Part shown: positions 4,899 to 5,885 of the stretch, one piece after another
How positions within the stretch are numbered: position 1 is the first letter of the stretch
How the letters are laid out: the number at the start of each line of letters is the position of its first letter
Assembly: GCA_019425005.1 (NCBI GenBank)
Contig: JAHYYK010000068.1
Coordinates: 1-5,885, forward strand
Origin: Collinsella sp.
Lineage (GTDB): Bacteria; Actinomycetota; Coriobacteriia; Coriobacteriales; Coriobacteriaceae
Length of the DNA stretch: 5,885 bases
Reading direction: 5' to 3'
Translations under genes and position numbers: made by a program
The notes under the pieces: model-generated
Told to the model about the DNA's origin: nothing
Databases searched by the model: none
Seen by the model: only the letters and a program-made list of their open reading frames with translations

Positions 4899-5070
4899 AG
4901 TCCCAGAAGCTGTCTTCTTCGTCCTCGGACTTGGGGCCGCGGTCGACATACATCTTATGGGTGCGCTTCTCCATTACAAAGGCAATAATCGCAAACAGCA
5001 GGATGCCGCCGGCGAAAAGGATGGCAAAACCGGTGCGGGTGCCAAACAAAAAGGAAAAAACTGCGTCCAT
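4897..5070 (-). CDS. Small single-span membrane protein, 57 residues, function unknown
   Basis: Translation from the ATG at 5070-5068 to the TAA at 4899-4897 gives a 57-residue protein starting MDAVFSFLFGTRTG. It has one clear hydrophobic span (about 14-33, GFAILFAGGILLFAIIAFVM), a basic juxtamembrane stretch EKRTHK (34-39), and an acidic tail with SEDEEDSFWD at the end. By the positive-inside rule the tail should lie in the cytoplasm. AAGAAGG (5077-5083 on the minus strand) is 6 bases upstream of the start. The coherent membrane topology, good ribosome site, terminator-like hairpin downstream and exact fit between neighbours make it a real gene although it is very short. It is divergent from serS and convergent with proC. 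I do not recognise a function; it may belong to a small Coriobacteriia-restricted DUF family (DUF6724 comes to mind, unverified). Confidence 0.8.
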   Translation of the reverse strand: MDAVFSFLFGTRTGFAILFAGGILLFAIIAFVMEKRTHKMYVDRGPKSEDEEDSFWD

Positions 5071-5094
5071 TGGGTGCCTTCTTGCGTAGTTGAG

Positions 5095-5124
5095 TTGGGT
5101 CGTAAACGCTCATAAGTATATACT
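5095..5124 (+). promoter_or_regulatory. Candidate serS promoter
   Basis: TTGGGT (5095-5100) and TATACT (5119-5124) are spaced by 18 bases, a plausible housekeeping promoter with transcription starting near 5131 and a leader of about 50 bases. The -10 box lies within the palindrome AAGTATATACTT (5114-5125), so the opposite strand also reads TATACT at 5120-5115. The same site could therefore serve as the -10 box for the divergent small gene, though I see no good -35 box for that direction. Confidence 0.45.
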
Positions 5125-5152
5125 TGCCCATACATGTACAAGGTTGCAACCT
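5114..5152. promoter_or_regulatory. Three consecutive palindromes upstream of serS
   Basis: AAGTATATACTT (5114-5125), TACATGTA (5131-5138) and AGGTTGCAACCT (5141-5152) are each perfect palindromes within 39 bases. They cover the predicted -10 box and early leader of serS and lie in the divergent promoter region of the small membrane-protein gene. They could be operators for a dimeric regulator; AGGTTGCAACCT is the best candidate because it is GC-containing and 12 bases long. No regulator is encoded nearby. The leader is too short for a T-box riboswitch. Confidence 0.4.
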
Positions 5153-5181
5153 AAATGGAATGTATATCGCCGGAGGATCTA

Positions 5182-5885
5182 ATGCTTGATATCAAGTTTG
5201 TTCGCGAGAACCCCGATGCCATCGATGTCGCCATGGCTAACCGCCAGACGTCTTGGGATCGCGAGAAGTTCTTTGAGCTCGACGACGAGCGTCGTGCCGT
5301 CATCACCGAGGTCGAGGAACTTCAAGCCACGCGCAATGCCGAGTCCAAGAAGATCGGCGCCCTGATGAAGGAGGGCAAGAAGGACGAGGCTGAGGCCGCC
5401 AAAGAGGCCGTGCGCGCCGTCAACGAGAAAATTGACGGTCTGGCCGAGCGCCGCACCGCCCTCGAGCAGGAGCAGTACGACTTCATGGCTCACCTGCCCA
5501 ACATTCCTTGCGAGGCCACGCCGTACGGCAAGGACGAGGACGAGAACATCGAACGCCGTCGTTGGGGCACCCCGCGCGAGTTCGACTTCGACTTTAAGCC
5601 GCACTGGGATCTGGGCACCGACCTCGACATCCTTGACTTCGAGCGCGGCAACAAGCTCTCCGGCAGCCGTTTCACCGTTCTCGGTGGCGCCGGTGCCCGC
5701 CTGGAGCGTGCCCTCATCAACTTCTTCCTCGATACGCACACCAGCCGTGGCTTCAAGGAGTGGTGGCCGCCTATCGTCGTCAAGCGTCAGACCATGTTCG
5801 GCACGGGCCAGCTGCCCAAGTTCGAGGACGACGCCTATCACGTCTCGGGCGACAACTTCCTGATCCCCACCGCCGAGGTCGTGCT
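5182..5885 (+). CDS. serS: Seryl-tRNA synthetase, N-terminal part (partial at window end)
   Basis: The gene starts at ATG 5182 with CGGAGGA (5171-5177) 4 bases upstream and runs off the right edge; 234 codons of an expected roughly 420-430 are visible. The product attaches serine to tRNA-Ser (and to tRNA-Sec where present) in the cytoplasm. It opens with MLDIKFVRENPDAI, the usual bacterial SerRS start. A long charged antiparallel coiled-coil arm follows (about 28-100, with ITEVEELQATRNAESKKIG), which contacts the long variable arm of tRNA-Ser. Then come HLPNIP, the WGTPREFDF hinge, LDFERGNKLSGSRF, and the class II motif 1 region with GARLERALINFFLDTH and GFKEWWPP. GTGQLPKFEDDAYHV and LIPTAEVVL are highly conserved in the catalytic domain. 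Motifs 2 and 3 lie beyond the window. Nothing unusual is seen. Confidence 0.96.
   Translation, partial: MLDIKFVRENPDAIDVAMANRQTSWDREKFFELDDERRAVITEVEELQATRNAESKKIGALMKEGKKDEAEAAKEAVRAVNEKIDGLAERRTALEQEQYDFMAHLPNIPCEATPYGKDEDENIERRRWGTPREFDFDFKPHWDLGTDLDILDFERGNKLSGSRFTVLGGAGARLERALINFFLDTHTSRGFKEWWPPIVVKRQTMFGTGQLPKFEDDAYHVSGDNFLIPTAEVV

Noticed and set aside
4807..5115. Plus-strand open frame of 102 codons over the repeat and the small-gene region
   Set aside because: It starts in the hairpin, shows no family pattern and lies antisense to the better-supported 57-residue membrane protein.
5071..5181. T-box riboswitch or other tRNA-sensing leader before serS
   Set aside because: The region is only 111 bases with a predicted leader of about 50, and I see no T-box consensus, specifier loop or terminator/antiterminator pair.
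5179..5841. Minus-strand open frame opposite serS
   Set aside because: The conserved SerRS frame on the plus strand explains the sequence; the antisense frame is the usual complement of GAG/GCC-rich codons.

Overview
The window looks like an ordinary chromosomal segment of a GC-rich, anaerobic-type actinobacterium. The codon bias towards GCC/GAG/CTG, the strong AAGGAGG-type ribosome sites and the protein flavour suggest Coriobacteriia, perhaps Collinsella. That placement is my impression, not the result of a search.

Left part (1-2060), plus strand: the 3' end of methionyl-tRNA synthetase (metG), a hairpin terminator, then rsmA (16S rRNA dimethyladenosine methyltransferase) overlapping a TatD-family metal-dependent hydrolase by 11 bases. 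This metG/rsmA/tatD neighbourhood is common in Gram-positive genomes.

Middle part (2061-2478): a tRNA-Leu(CAG) gene with its own promoter and terminator. It is followed by a second, diverged copy of the tRNA 3' end plus terminator, 189 bases downstream. The 129 bases between the copies are densely palindromic and contain an inverted T-arm fragment. Next come an SPFH/stomatin-like membrane protein (2479-3417), rlmH (23S rRNA pseudouridine methyltransferase, GTG start, 6 bases later) and proC (pyrroline-5-carboxylate reductase).

Right part: proC converges on a small unlisted minus-strand gene, 4897-5070, encoding a 57-residue single-span membrane protein. The gap between their stop codons is filled by a repeat cassette: two about 40-base units with identical flanks but oppositely oriented cores, enclosing a perfect 17-bp hairpin. 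A 111-base divergent intergenic region with three consecutive palindromes leads into serS (seryl-tRNA synthetase), which runs off the right edge.

The genes serve translation (metG, rsmA, tRNA-Leu, rlmH, serS), proline synthesis (proC) and membrane organisation (SPFH protein). I see no defence system, CRISPR array, prophage or intact transposon. The non-routine content is in the two repeat regions (2173-2421 and 4736-4898), the small membrane protein and the palindromic serS upstream region.
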